Positions 29,501 through 38,811 of a stretch of 64,000 bases of DNA are shown here, one piece after another (the stretch's first letter is position 1; each line of letters begins with the position of its first letter). The position numbers and the translations under genes are program-made. The notes below the pieces were generated by a model, which was given only the letters and a program-made list of their open reading frames with translations, searched no databases and was not told the DNA's origin. Source of the DNA: Brachycybe producta (lineage: Eukaryota; Arthropoda; Diplopoda; Playtdesmida; Andrognathidae); assembly GCA_036925085.1 (NCBI GenBank), contig JAUPFP010000008.1, forward strand, positions 837,501-901,500. The letters run 5' to 3'.

Positions 29501-32500
29501 ACACAATCACATCTTCGTAACCCAACCGAACTGATTCACATTTTTTTTGTCTCTCGATAAGGAAAAAAATGTCAACTTACAATATTCTAAATATGTTTTA
29601 TTATTTTGTATTTAAAATTAGACGAAGAAGGGAACAATACGCCTCCTTCAACACACAACGTAGGCAAACAGGTAAAAAAAAAATATATGCAAAAAAAAAA
29701 CCTCCTAACTATTTATAACAAGAAATTTAAAAAAAAAAACGCAATGAACAATGGGATTTTACTTCCTCTCTTTTTGTGAATTTCATGTCTATTTCAATTG
29801 AAGTAAAGTTTTTTTTTTTTTGATGAGAGGAAAAAGTACATTAAAAGTTAATTATCCCACATTTAAGACAATTATTGTCATGGCCACCCATGATAAAGAC
29901 GAAGATTCCTGCACGCCATTTTGTGTAATCCTTATTAAAATCAACAAAACTTAGCACTGTTTCAAACAAATGCAAATTGCTTTTCACGAGGCCAAGTTTT
30001 TGTTCTCATTTAAAAATTGCAAAACTTAGTACAGTAATTTTCACATTCATACAAATGTGCTTGTTGTAAATTACTTTTAACCTACAGCTTATTGAAAAAA
30101 TGCCTAATAATTCATATTTTGATTTAATGCTTTGCTGTCCTAATGCATCTCAATCATCATTTCGTTCCATTTTGCCAACCTTACCACAGATTGCCGAAAT
30201 CATTCGCAAGTTTAACTTGGAGCCACCGCCCATAACAAATACCAACAACTTTAAGGTGACCAACCACTACTACTACCTCAAACGTCCACCATTTATTTTT
30301 ATTTTTGAACACTTGTAATCTAATCACCAATCAAAACTCCCACAACATTCGCATAAAAAGGAACATAATTACAAACAGAGCACTTGTCTTAACTGACCAC
30401 ACCTATTATTTCATTTTTCCACTATATTTAGTTACTGGACAATAGGCCACAGAATGAATCACCTGATGGCCAAGGTAATTGTAGAATGAACCTCAACTCA
30501 TTTTTATTAAAGGACAAATAAAACATCTCTTTGTGTTTTCTGAATTTGTCTCGCACAGCCTGGCATACAGTTAACAACAACAAATCGGAAATTACCAAAA
30601 GAAAAGCTCTACCGAGGCCACCAGACAGACCAGTTGTTTTGTTTCGAAACGGACGAACAGCAAAGTATTAAGCACTTAAGATTATTATGTAAAATTGAAT
30701 TCAAGTTCTAACTGAAAACTCTTCATAATGAATTTCAGTACGGATGGAAGTCCGAGGCATTCTGTGGTACGTCCACAACAGCAACCTCCTCCACCGCCAA
30801 CGCCTACTTCGATTCAACCACTTCATACTTCGTCAGCTTGCTCAACGCCAACGTCTCATGTTGACATCCACCAGGTAAAATTACTTTATTATGTTAATTA
30901 TGAACCATCAAGTTTGTTAATGAAGTCTAAATTAATTATATATTTTTTTACAGGACCTAGACCAGTTGCTAGAAAATTCTGGCCTGTGTGATGCATACGA
31001 GGTTCCGACACCGTCTCAAAGCGATAATGGATCGATAGATCTTCAGGTGGCCACGTCATTAAACAGCCTCAGCATTTCAGGCGAAAGTTCCTCTATACAT
31101 GGTTAGTATAACGAGACAAAATCGTTTTTTTCTTCTTCTTCTTCAGAACCATAATCTTATAATAAATTTGCCATTATTGTAGGTAATCAAGATTTACTAA
31201 GTCAGATCCAGATGGAACTAGGCCAAGATGTAAGTATTGTTGTGTTATTATGTTGGCTCAAATTTATTTTAAAAATTTAACACATTCTGTATTTAAAAAG
31301 AATTACACTGAACAGAATAATTTTTCCATTCGGCAACTGGTCAGAGAATGAGTATTTTTCTTGATGTGTATGGGATAAAATGTGCTCATGGCTCATGAAA
31401 AACAGGAGCATTTGCTCCAACTTCTGACTACAGCTTCTCCAAATGAGCACATGACCACATTTAATTTTATGTTCTAAATTTTTTGAGATAAAGATTATGC
31501 TTATTTTAATTCAAATTGATCCATTTTGTCAATTTCAAATTTTGACATAGTGCTGTGGACTAGAGACCAATTTTTGTGTAGCAATTTAGAGCCCAACCCA
31601 GCCCAGCCCATGAGACTTTACACTGGGCCCAGCCCACAAAGTCCACCAGACTCATGTGCCTTTAACATAAAAATGTCGATCCAAGCCTACCATCCCATGG
31701 GTTTTGTGGAGGTCTCTAATTTCCATACTAAATGTTTCACAAGTTCAAATGCTTTCCAAGAAAGGAACCTGGTCCGTTAATGGCTTTCATATGTTTATTT
31801 TATTGATGGGTCAAGTGAGGAATTTGTTATACATTTTAATTTAACGTGTGAAATAATATGTGATTCAGTTCTATACATTTGTAAGGAATCCCATGAGAGA
31901 AATGATCAAACGCCTTTCCAAATCCGTGATGCCCATAAAGGCCACCAAACCCATGAGGCCCACAAAGCCCATAGGCTGAGCTAGGCCTTTGCAAAAGCCC
32001 ACCGGCCCATGAGCTTTATGTATGTCTCTACTTGTGGCCTTTCTATTATTGTTTTACTACAGTGAAAACACATTTAACAAAAAATGGATGGGACTGGAAT
32101 TTTTTGGCAATATAATATCGTAATATGAAAGACACTGAGTTTACATTATTCGAACGTTTTCGATTATTCAAGATATATTTTAATTCCTTTTTTTGAAAAA
32201 AAAATCTGCAATTTTTGATTGAATACTATTAAATTTTGTTAAGCTGTTAAGTTAAATTTGGAGAACTTGGGAAACACTGAGAAAACTGATTTAAGTATTT
32301 TTTCATGTATGAAAAGAGTTTTTATAGAGAAACTATCTAAAAGAAAATTTAGAAAACTAGGCCATAACTTTATTTTGTGTTGGAAAAATAATTTTAGGTA
32401 ATCTGTATTCTTGGGATCGAAAAGATTTTTCGTGTTGACACACGATATTTTCGAATTATCCTATCGTCTTAAATGATTCTAAATATACATAAATACCTAT

Positions 32501-34435
32501 CCTAAGTACTGGAAAAAAAACATATTTTGTGTTATCCGTTTTCATGTTAAACAATTTCCACTGTATTTAAATAGTAGACTGACTGATTTGCTTGAAAGGA
32601 GAAATTTATTGTTCTATAAACGCAGTAAACTATGCCCATACGTAATATATATATATATAAAAAACTGCATCAAAGCAAATTGAGATACAAATCGCCTCAA
32701 TGAAACAGTTCAGTGGTGGTCATATTATTGATGACATAATCACGAGGATTATGCATACTCACGTGTAAAGGAGGAGGAAGTGGCGACAGAAGAAAGAAAA
32801 AAACACCTCATATCAACTTCCTATACAAAAAAACCAGCTAATTCTTCACAACAGAGCAATATTTCATTTTTTTTTTTCTCTTTTATTTTCTAACAGCTGG
32901 TCATGGAAAAAGATTACGAATTGCCGGATGGTAAGAAAATATCCAAAGATCACCTAACAACACTTAATTAAATTAAGTGAGTTTAAAAAAAAAATCAAGA
33001 CGTTTAAAAACACTTCTTTCTACTTGTTCATAATGACAGAAAGTCAGTGGTCAGGTTCATCTGGAGTTTCATCATCGTCTGACCGTCCGGCATTACCCCC
33101 AAAGATGTGTTCTCCAGTTGTTGTACCGCCGCCACGGCCCGAAAAAACCCAACGACGTGCGCTGGCTAACGGCAAGGGTCCTCCTCCACCTCGTCCCGTT
33201 AATGATGACAACAAACCTCCCCTACCATATAGGAAAACCTCAGTTGCGTGATACCGGATTCTAAAATCTTGAATCTAGATACATTCCTGTGAATGAAACG
33301 TTAATGGGGTTTCTCTTCTGTGACATTCACGTTTTACAGGAAGACAATATCGGAAAGGTTCGAAATCGTCCCAGTTTGGATGGGTGTAAACAGGCCTTAA
33401 CTAGTCTAACTTCGATGTTATCTAACCTCGGTAACCGGTTATCAACTGACAAGAGATCAGACAGTATGACAGGTGTCGACAATGTTTCGACTTCTTCACC
33501 GGACAAAGGTTCTATTTGAAATTGTTACTGTAATGTGTGTATAAAAAAAAGTCTTATAACTAAAATACTTGTTTATTATTTTGATATTAGAAATCATGCC
33601 AACTTTGGCTGCAGCCACTGAAATGACAAAAAGCTACAGTTTAACATCACTTCGCTATGGAGTGACTGACAGTACGTAATCTGCTGAACCCTTTAGTTAA
33701 CTAGTCTGCACGTTAAACGTTTGTTAACTGGTGTTTTTTTTTGTCTATATGTGAACAGGTGCTAGCTGTAGACCCCTACCACCCGTCCCTAACCCAAATA
33801 AAAATCAGATGAGGAACAGCAGCCAAGAGGTGCCACTGCCAAATTCACCAAGCTTAGTCACAGTATGTCAAAATTGAAAAAAATATCTATAAATGGCTTA
33901 TTTTATAAATGAGGAAATCTTATCAATAGCATGGACTGGAATCCCAACCATGGTTTCATAAAGTGGAACGTGATGTGGCCGCAGCCACATTAAAGAAATT
34001 GGGACACGTAAGTTTCCCCCCATCATTTGTTGCATTATGTTGAACATTAAATAAAATATCATGATAATTATCAAACAGAGTGGTTCCTATTTGGTGAGGG
34101 AAAGTAGGAGAGCGGGCGAATCTAATCCCTTTGCATTGACTGTCTTCTACGACGACAAAGTGTCCCATTTGAATATCAGGCAACGAAGCGATGCAACGTA
34201 TGCGCTCGGTAAAGAAAAAGACAACGAAAAGGTATTTCACAAAACCCTATTCAAAACGAAATAGCTTTCATGATACAGTATGTTAATTATTGTTACATTC
34301 TCTTTATTTTTGAAGACATTTTCAACTGTTGAGGAACTGATTGTTTATCATCAAAAGGAGCCAATCTTACTGACTACAGCCAGAGGTCAACAAATTGGAA
34401 AAACCTGTCTAGTTATACATCCTGAAAAACACTGA
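975..34435 (+). CDS. LCP2: SLP-76/BLNK-family adaptor (SAM + proline-rich + SH2), 21 exons
   Basis: Scaffold adaptor that links tyrosine kinases to Vav, Nck, PLC-gamma and Grb2/GADS-type partners at the plasma membrane (family knowledge). Exons read: 975-1043, 2660-2722, 3633-3691, 28737-28798, 29273-29334, 29420-29492, 29622-29671, 30190-30255 (or from 30088), 30432-30474, 30559-30664, 30739-30874, 30954-31101, 31183-31229, 32897-32930, 33040-33242, 33340-33508, 33591-33671, 33759-33862, 33930-34007, 34079-34231, 34316-34435. The frame closes at 641 aa. Residues about 10-64 form a SAM domain (VEDWLYQ...LEQCVDAFRKRKIDG). An acidic tyrosine block follows (Y83, Y93, Y117, Y121), then YEVP at 278 and YELP at 335. 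Proline motifs include RPPDRP, RPALPPK, PPPRPEK (an RxxK GADS-type site) and PPPPRP. The SH2 domain is about 532-635, with WFHK and the FLVR-type motif YLVRES (Arg558). The donor after 33242 (tca|gttgcg) is the weakest junction. It looks like a pre-duplication member of the LCP2/BLNK/CLNK family, so the symbol is approximate. Confidence 0.88.
2820..3087. repeat. Long inverted repeat (MITE-like) in adaptor intron 2
   Basis: Two arms of about 115 nt are near-complementary. The left arm starts CTTGATTAAAATGAAAGAAA and the right arm ends TCTTTCATTTTGATCGAG, with ATGATGGATGC/GCATCCATCAT flanking a short AT-rich loop near 2950. No coding capacity. I could not assign a target-site duplication. Confidence 0.7.
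9823..10031 (+). CDS. Alternative first coding exon of the adaptor gene (BLNK-like N-terminus, no SAM)
   Basis: An ATG in good context (ata-cc-ATG-c) opens a 209-nt reading frame that ends at a GT donor (aaaag|gtacaa) in phase 2, the same phase as SAM exon 3 at 3691. Joined to the next confirmed exon at 28737 it stays in frame and would give a 647-aa isoform that replaces the SAM domain by 70 residues. These start MPSTDIIGNGF, contain a Thr run, and end in a basic amphipathic stretch MDIGRNGIEMGRILKR running into LKLRKK...PPPVPQPDY. That end resembles the N-terminus of vertebrate BLNK/SLP-65 (DI-x-x-N, isoleucine and lysine spacing, LK-x-K, PP-x-VP-x-x-DY), a region known to act as a leucine zipper in membrane association. 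No transcript evidence is available here. The exon could also be a chance ORF, but phase, ATG context and similarity agree. Confidence 0.65.
11068..11552. repeat. Degenerate tandem repeat, about 120-bp unit, in adaptor intron 3
   Basis: Five variable-spaced copies of a unit whose core reads AGTGCTAAACTCATCAACTT followed by TTACAT occur at about 11069, 11189, 11322, 11425 and 11495. Two copies share a downstream stretch ACTACCGGTACC(T/G)ATCAAAAAGTTCA. No ORF. Confidence 0.75.
12172..12466. mobile_element. hAT-type MITE, 295 bp, with 8-bp TSD GTTATTAC
   Basis: Terminal inverted repeats TAGGGTTCGGATTTTGAT.../...ATCAAAATCCGAGCCCTA enclose a near-palindromic, non-coding sequence; inner arms also pair (GGCCCAAGTGCCA/TTGGCACTTGGGCC). 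It is flanked on both sides by an exact 8-bp duplication, GTTATTAC (12164-12171 and 12467-12474). An 8-bp duplication and TAGGG ends are hallmarks of hAT transposition. Confidence 0.88.
12962..13902. mobile_element. hAT-like element, 941 bp, carrying a BED-finger ORF
   Basis: Ends are TAAGGCAAGGCA...TGCCTTGCCTTA, flanked by the 8-bp direct repeat ATCATCAT (12954-12961 and 13903-13910). The right flank is a short (ATC)n run, so the duplication is less decisive than usual. The subterminal regions hold many copies of AAGCATAA, as expected of subterminal transposase-binding repeats in hAT elements. The interior encodes a CGGBP1-like zinc finger (13465-13713). No DDE transposase domain is present, so it is non-autonomous. 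Confidence 0.78.
13465..13713 (+). pseudogene. CGGBP1/BED-type zinc-finger fragment inside the hAT-like element
   Basis: An open frame of about 80 codons contains GKLWCGYCSHLVDYEKKSVV followed by ALHVKSFKHSRAK: a C-x2-C...H-x5-H BED-type finger with the spacing and context (GKL-C-x2-C...K-S-x6-H-x-K-S-x2-H) of CGGBP1 and hAT-transposase N-termini. The frame opens after a TGA with no in-frame ATG (its first usable codon is TTG), so it is either a spliced internal exon or a decayed 5' end. It ends at a TAG after SEKYLD, without a catalytic region. Similarity is from memory of the family. Confidence 0.6.
14112..14573. repeat. Large (ATT)n/(AGT)n compound microsatellite
   Basis: About 460 bp of ATT trinucleotide repeats interrupted by AGT/GTA, ATC and CTT blocks. 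Long open frames of poly-Asn, poly-Ile or poly-Leu across it are by-products of the repeat and not genes. Confidence 0.97.
15394..15532. mobile_element. Tc1/mariner-type MITE, about 140 bp
   Basis: Ends CAAGGTGATTTGAAAAG... and ...GACTAAAGTCACCTTG form an imperfect inverted repeat next to TA dinucleotides on both sides. Non-coding. Confidence 0.6.
16985..17065. repeat. Short palindrome
   Basis: Arms of 24 nt (AATAATAAACAATAAAAGTA with ACTT, and its complement at 17042-17065) are perfectly complementary around an AT-rich loop. No coding content. Possibly a very short MITE. Confidence 0.6.
18058..18216. mobile_element. Palindromic MITE, 159 bp, TA-flanked
   Basis: Almost the whole element is an inverted repeat: TGTTACTGTCAATCTG.../...CAGATTGACAGTAACA, with inner arms GATTCACTAGCAG pairing across an AT loop. 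TA occurs at both edges (18056-18057 and 18217-18218), matching Tc1/mariner-type target duplication. Confidence 0.75.
20029..20233. mobile_element. GGGCGGAGC-core foldback MITE, copy 1
   Basis: The arms CAGGCAGTTAGAAATAGG...GGCTCCGCCC and GGGCAGAGCC...CCTATTTCTAACTACCTG pair over about 100 nt. The core contains AGGGCGGAGCATGTGACGTC and CCAATTAGAAGTT. No ORF of its own and no clear target-site duplication. Confidence 0.8.
21431..21611. mobile_element. Palindromic MITE, about 180 bp
   Basis: Arms CGCCTTGTTTCTATTG...GTGAAAATTTGAAC...TTTTTCAACTGGTGAAAA and their complement ending GGAAACAAGGC are nearly perfect, with a short loop near 21520. TAAC/ATAAC flank the ends. Confidence 0.75.
22129..22320. 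mobile_element. GGGCGGAGC-core foldback MITE, copy 3 type
   Basis: Ends CAGGCATCTGTAGACAGCTT.../...AGCTGTCTACAGATGACTG pair. The core shares CCGCCCTTTTATGA, CCAATTAGAAAT and GGGCAGGGCATGTGACATCA with the other family members, but the outer arm sequence differs from them. Confidence 0.78.
22349..22554. mobile_element. GGGCGGAGC-core foldback MITE, copy 2
   Basis: Close relative of the copy at 20029-20233: the cores GGCTCCGCCC...AATTGGCTGGTTATGTAGTCT and GGGGCGGAGCATGTGACGTC are shared, and the ends CAAGCAGTAAGAAAACGG / CCGATTTCTAACTGCCTG pair. It lies 28 bp after the preceding family member. Confidence 0.8.
23539..23683. mobile_element. GGGCGGAGC-core foldback MITE, copy 4 type
   Basis: Arms CACAGGCAATTGTGCACAGC...CCGCCCTTTTATGACGTCAG and ...CATAAAAGGGCGGAG...GGGCACAATTGCCCGTG pair. 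It is shorter (145 bp) than copies 1-3. Confidence 0.75.
24341..24896. mobile_element. TIR element, about 556 bp
   Basis: The left arm CTTCAGTAGGCTTCCATTTA...CCTGCACTTATGGTCGAACCA (24341-24404) and the right arm TGGTTCGCCCACAAGTGCAG...AAGCCTACTGCAG (24831-24893) form inverted repeats of about 60 nt. Between them lies non-coding DNA, including a degenerate tandem of (AATTGTGAATATCGATAATTG)-like units at about 24691-24775. No transposase. Confidence 0.65.
25629..25980. mobile_element. hAT-type non-autonomous element, 352 bp, with 8-bp TSD TCCTGAAT
   Basis: Ends CAGGGCCGTCTTTAAG...ATTAAGACGGCACTG, flanked by exact 8-bp duplications TCCTGAAT at 25621-25628 and 25981-25988. CAGGG ends and an 8-bp duplication are diagnostic of hAT elements. 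The interior holds GAGGCCC-rich stretches and no intact gene. Confidence 0.92.
26162..26364. repeat. TTAGAAACTAGAA-family inverted repeat, copy A
   Basis: Begins GTGTTAAAAACTAGAACGGG and ends CCCTTCTAGTTTCTAAAACA, with inner TATCTTTCAAAATAAACT. Other copies of this family lie at 36770, 38812, 40870 and 61340. Non-coding, palindromic, about 200 bp. Confidence 0.7.
27490..27672. repeat. CCCATGAGGCCCACAAAG-type dispersed repeat, copy 1
   Basis: The stretch repeats AAGCCCAT, ACCCATGAAGTCC and GAAGCCCACAAAG words next to GGTCTCTA and AGAGATCT. The same words recur at 31583-32030 and, inverted, at about 52985-53092, so this is a dispersed degenerate repeat family. Confidence 0.5.
27706..28017. mobile_element. 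pogo/Tigger-like MITE, about 310 bp
   Basis: Terminal repeats CAGCAGAGCGTCGATAATCC.../...GGATAATCGACGCTCTAC are flanked by TA. The CAGTAGAGC-GTCGATAATCCGGA type of end is characteristic of pogo-like Tc1/mariner elements. No transposase. A shorter relative lies at 60969-61122. Confidence 0.75.
30088..30255 (+). other. Adaptor exon 8 with two possible in-frame acceptors
   Basis: Two good acceptors lie upstream of the same donor (aag|gtgacc at 30255): cctacag at 30087 and ccttaccacag at 30189. Both are preceded by pyrimidine-rich DNA and both open in phase 0, so the 102-nt difference adds 34 residues (LIEKMPNNSYFDLM...) without a frame change. The short form gives a 641-aa protein, the long form 675 aa. 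The added segment contains one extra tyrosine (SYFDL). Confidence 0.55.
31583..32030. repeat. CCCATGAGGCCCACAAAG-type dispersed repeat, copy 2 (adaptor intron 13)
   Basis: Contains CCCAACCCAGCCCAGCCCAT, CCCAGCCCACAAAGTCCACC and AACCCATGAGGCCCACAAAG, with GTCTCTA words at both sides. Related to 27490-27672. Confidence 0.5.
32060..32565. mobile_element. Probable pogo-like TIR element in adaptor intron 13
   Basis: ACAGTGAAAACACATTTAAC at the left and GTTAAACAATTTCCACTGTA at the right form an imperfect terminal inverted repeat of the CAGTGGAAAC type, and inner words (CGAACGTTTTCGATTAT / ATTTTCGAATTATC) also pair. The interior is degenerate and non-coding. Confidence 0.5.
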
Positions 34436-35332
34436 CTTGATATTAGTAGAGTGTTTATATTTTTCAAGTTGTAACAACTGCAAAGGAAACCAGTGACTCG
34501 GTCAAATAATTTATATTTTGACTCGACAACAGTCTCTGCTCTCGAAGTCTCGACATTAAACCGAAGAGCTACTCCGATCGAGAGAGACAATTGTAGTGTA
34601 AATTTTACCGTCTCAAAGAAATGATTCTTATATTTTTGTAAATAATTTCTTATATTGTTCATTAGATGTAACAAAATTTATGTTTAAAAAAAATTTAAAA
34701 TAGCTCAATTATTATTTTGTGTTTTAAAACAAATGTGCCACCAAATAGATTTGAGACACAATTACTAAACTTCAGAAACGTTGCTTTAAAATAAAGCTAA
34801 GCTAAAAACATAACCTTAACAAAATTTTATATGGCAATAGCAAATCTATGGAGAAATTTTAAGTTTAGCTTTGTCTTAAGTTTTGCTTTGCCTTCAACAA
34901 TGTTTTAGAAAAAAACGACTGAACGAAAAGAATATTAAATACTACTAACAAGTGTTCAATATTCTGCACGACAGACAACAGAAGTTAAGAGTTAACCTCC
35001 TTGTTTTAATTCATAGATTTAGTTCTCTTGAGTAACCTCGGAGATTTTTTTAACCTAGAGATCAAACTGAGAGTATAATTTATAAATGAATTTACTTTTT
35101 TTTTAAGATTTCTTCAAATAAATTTAATATTAAAGAACTTTAAAAAGGAGACATTTTTTTTCATTTCGTTTTCTTTTAAGTACAAACCCGTCGCTCATTC
35201 GAACAATTAAGAAGATGACTGAGATACAACGAGAACAAATAATTTACAATCGATGTGCAGGTATCGCAGCGTTTTCTGCTTTCTGTACACACAACCTTTT
35301 ACAAAACGTTTAAAACAAACAAAAAAGAGTTG
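34436..35332. other. Intergenic gap between two convergent genes, with poly(A) signals
   Basis: No coding sequence. AATAAA at 34790-34795 and 35117-35122 could end the adaptor transcript. On the opposite strand ATTAAA (reading 35128 to 35123) could end the MFSD10 transcript, so the two 3' ends may overlap by a few hundred bases. The rest is AT-rich. Confidence 0.45.
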
Positions 35333-38300
35333 CTAAACGACAATATGCCTGAGTAGGACGAGGGGCAAAATGAGAAAGAGTCCTCCGAGAATGTATGAAT
35401 ACGTTGAACCCAAACTCCAGTATGCTATATATATACAGAAAACAAACCTCTTTTGAAAAATACACTTACAAAACAACTAATAAAGAAAATTAAAAAAAAA
35501 CTGAAACTTTAAAAGGTGCTGAACGCCTAAAACAAAGCAGAAAGTGGAACCAGACACCGTGTGAAAAGCATTAAAAAAAAGCTAAACTAACATTGAGAAA
35601 TACCACCACAAAGCAAAAAAAGAAGATCAACTTCCAAGAACAAAGCAACCATTTCAAGCTCAAATTTTTGCTAGTTAGTTACAAATTAAGCTAACGAGAA
35701 TAAGAAGTACGACAAACGAGGATATTAAACCATTCCACATAAACAAGTCAAACAAAAATCCCACATAATTGTTAGCAAAAATGTTAAAACCGATTCGAAT
35801 GCAAAGATTCAGCAAAACACATTGTGACAAGTGACGAATCAAACCAAAGAGATATAGTATTCGTATATATTTTCCTACCTGTTGATGCAATCATTGGTCC
35901 AAGAGCACGAGCTAGCGATCCGACAGACCTGAAGATACCCATCACTTTGCCTTTTTCAGTATGGGAACCTTAATCGAAAATGTTAAAAAAAAAAAGGTTC
36001 TTCGTTCGATATTGTTACTTTTTAACAAAAACTCTTAACGTAATTCAGAGGGAGGAAAAACCTACCGTAAGATGAAGCAATTGTTGTGAGACACGGGACA
36101 ACGAAAGCGGAAGCTGAATAAAAAAATTAAAATTACTCTCTCGTTACACCCTCGGATAACCGAGAAGTCGAGATTAGTCGAACTTACCGAATGCATACAT
36201 GGCCAATCCGATGTAAACAAAGACCTGATTTGGAGCCAGGCCAACGACAATGAAGGATGGAATGATGATAGCTAGACCCTTTTAAGCAGTAAAGAGAATA
36301 TGGTGTTATTAGGAGACCAATCGAGTTCAATGAATTTTTAAAAACATACTCTTAGAGCAGTTTCTTTTTCTTGTCCAGGTGGTATACGTCGCACGTATCC
36401 ACCCTGAACGCAGGCCATCACAATTCCGATGAAAAGAAACATTTTTCCTTGCTGTAAGCTAGCGACAAAAGACAAATACAAGCCGTTATCATCGTAAATT
36501 TCACGACAAGATTTAGAAAAAGAAAGAAAAAACATTTAAACTGTTTATACCTCGTGTATTCAAAACGAATGTGCGTCAAAAACGTCAATGTGTATTCGAG
36601 CCCAGAGTAGAAGAACAAATAAAGGAAGTAAATATGGCCGAGTTTGCGTAACGACACCAGTTCTACAGATGAAAAATAAACAGGGAATCAAGGTCGTATA
36701 AGACTTGTAACAATCTTATTCAAATCCTTTTTGTTGCTAACAGTTTTAACAACACTAAAGAGATATTGAAAGTGTTAGAAACTAGAACGGCAGCTAAATC
36801 ACTTACGAATAAAAGAATTTTCATGTTGCTATCTTTCAAAATAAACTTTTTAAAGATAAATATTAAAAAAAAATATCGTCCGCTTAAAAGTTAGATCATT
36901 TTCAAACTAATATAAAGAAACTTTTAGTGAAAGATATTAAACATGAAAATAGCTTTAAGTATTTTGAGCTATTCTTCTAGTTTCTAAAACACTTTCAAGG
37001 TTCTCATAGTTTTGCTCATGAAAGACAGAATAACTAAAGTTTGATGGAAGTTTACATTTTAAAAAAACCTTCATTTTTTTTTAATTTGAAACTAGAAGTG
37101 GAAACGAAAGCACATAGGCCATTTTCACATTTTCCTTCCAAAAAAAAAAGCGTTCTCATTGTTTCAGCACGACGAGTCCCCTTAAAATATCATAATGTTA
37201 TGAATTTCTTACTTTTAGAATCGACACTCTGAACAGCTTTGAAACCAAACAGCTCCGAAGGACAGATCAACTGATAAGCACGACTCAATCCGTTACCCAA
37301 AGACTTTGCCTAAAGAAGTAAATCGAACGAGACTGAGAAAAGAAATTAAGACGAAACCGTCAGTTTAGCAAATGTTACCCTTTTTGATTTGGGCAAAGTT
37401 TCTGGAAATTTGAGCCCAAGATAGATGACGTTGATGGTTGCGAGAATGACGGCGAGTAAAGCGGGAACAACGTAAAATTGTCCCGTTTGCGATCGTGCCC
37501 ATATCGAGAAAAGAGCTCCAGTAATGGGACCGACTATGAAACCGATCGAGAAGGCAATTCCCACCAAAGCCATCGACTTTCCTCTCGTCTGTGCGTTAGA
37601 AATGTCTGTCATGATGGCAGTACTGAGGCTCACGTTGCCATTACTTATGCCGCCGATGATACGAGCCAAAACGAAGATCGTGAAGTTAGAAGAAAGAGCC
37701 CAGAGCACATAAGCCAAGACTTCTCCAGACTACAAAAACAACGAGTTATACTTTCATATCTTACGTTTAAGCAACGAGGGAGTAATAAGTAGTTATAATA
37801 CCATGCATATCAAGAGTAACGGTCGTCTGCCATAAACATCGGAAAGCGCACCGATTGCGGGCGAAGCGAGGAACTGAAGTAACGAATATAAAGAACCGAT
37901 GAGCCCTCCAAAAAGAACGGTATTCAAACTATCGGGTGCGCCGACTAGATGCTGAAAATAGTTGACTTTCTCTTGAAGATACGTAAAGAGACCACCCTAC
38001 ATACATCGAAACAAAAAAAAAACACGAATTAAGAACAAGTGTTCGAGTTTGTAAAAGAAAAGTACGAGATACATTGTCGTTCTGCCTGTAGTAGTCCAAT
38101 AAGGAAGGAAGCAACGGAAGAATCATCGTAAACGCAAGCAAATCGATGAGAAGAGAGACGAAGATGACACCGCTCACTTTGTGACGTAACTTCTCGGCTT
38201 TTGAATCGACATTCGGTTCCGTTTTAACACTTAATTCGGAATCATGATTACTATGACCATTCTTTTGCTTAGATCTCGTTGTGACACCGTTCGTGTATAA

Positions 38301-38333
38301 AGGCGAAGACGACGATGATTGTTTCATGATCAT
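35333..38333 (-). CDS. MFSD10: MFSD10/TETRAN-like major facilitator transporter, 10 exons
   Basis: Multi-pass major-facilitator protein; the vertebrate orthologue is an organic-anion (tetracycline-transporter-like) carrier. Exons, in transcript order: 38333-38073, 37996-37802, 37729-37379, 37309-37228, 36662-36551, 36458-36350, 36278-36188, 36113-36066, 35968-35879, 35424-35333; the frame closes at 476 aa, close to the family's roughly 455. The first ATG is 38333; a second in-frame ATG follows two codons on. About 55 polar residues precede TM1 (LLIDLLAFTMILPLLP). The family motif GALSDVYGRRP lies in the TM2-TM3 loop, followed by GGISNGNVSLSTAIMTDI, FPETLP, YFLYLFFYSGLEYTLTFLTH and QQGKMFLFIGIVMA, all strongly MFSD10-like. 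It converges on the adaptor gene and has compact introns, one holding a MITE (36770-36998). Confidence 0.93.
36770..36998. repeat. TTAGAAACTAGAA-family inverted repeat, copy B (in MFSD10 intron 4)
   Basis: GTGTTAGAAACTAGAACGGC at the left and TATTCTTCTAGTTTCTAAAA at the right, with the shared inner words TATCTTTCAAAATAAACTTT and GATCATTTTCAAA. Confidence 0.75.
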
Positions 38334-38622
38334 CTCTCGGAAACTGTATGAGGATAAATGTAAAGACAAGTTTACTAACCAACAACTCCCAACAGTTGGC
38401 CACTGACAATTAATCTATCACTTCCTTAAACATTGGACAATCTTTTTTTTTCTCTCGTTTGTTTAAACATTCAACAAAATAAAACAGATTCCAATATTTG
38501 ATCAAGTTGTTGTGTTGATAATGAAGTAACAAGCTATTACATTACAGACAGAATGATAAATTAGTTATTCTATAGAAATTAAAAGACAATGTGTAAACAA
38601 AACAGAAACTAGTAGGCGATGA

Positions 38623-38720
38623 CATTTTAGGCAATGTACAAAATGTCTAAAACACCAAGAGCCATTCTAAAACGACGTTTATCTAAATTGACTTGTTGCT
38701 TTAGTACATTGCCTAAAAGT
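38623..38720. repeat. Short TIR element
   Basis: TTTTAGGCAATGTACAAAAT at the left pairs with AGTACATTGCCTAAAA at the right across about 65 nt. Non-coding. Confidence 0.6.
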
Positions 38721-38811
38721 TATTAACATGGTTTTAACGCTCTTCTCGAACTCTTGATTAAATTCTTCTTTAATTTTCAGATGCAGGTAATAAAGAGAAA
38801 CTTGAATGTGT

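Noticed and set aside
33243-33251. Reading the adaptor exon at 33040 to its TGA (a stop after PPLPYRKTSVA) as a natural C-terminus
   Set aside because: Splicing at tca|gttgcg keeps the frame into the well-supported exons that encode the SH2 domain. A truncated isoform lacking SH2 remains possible but has no support here.
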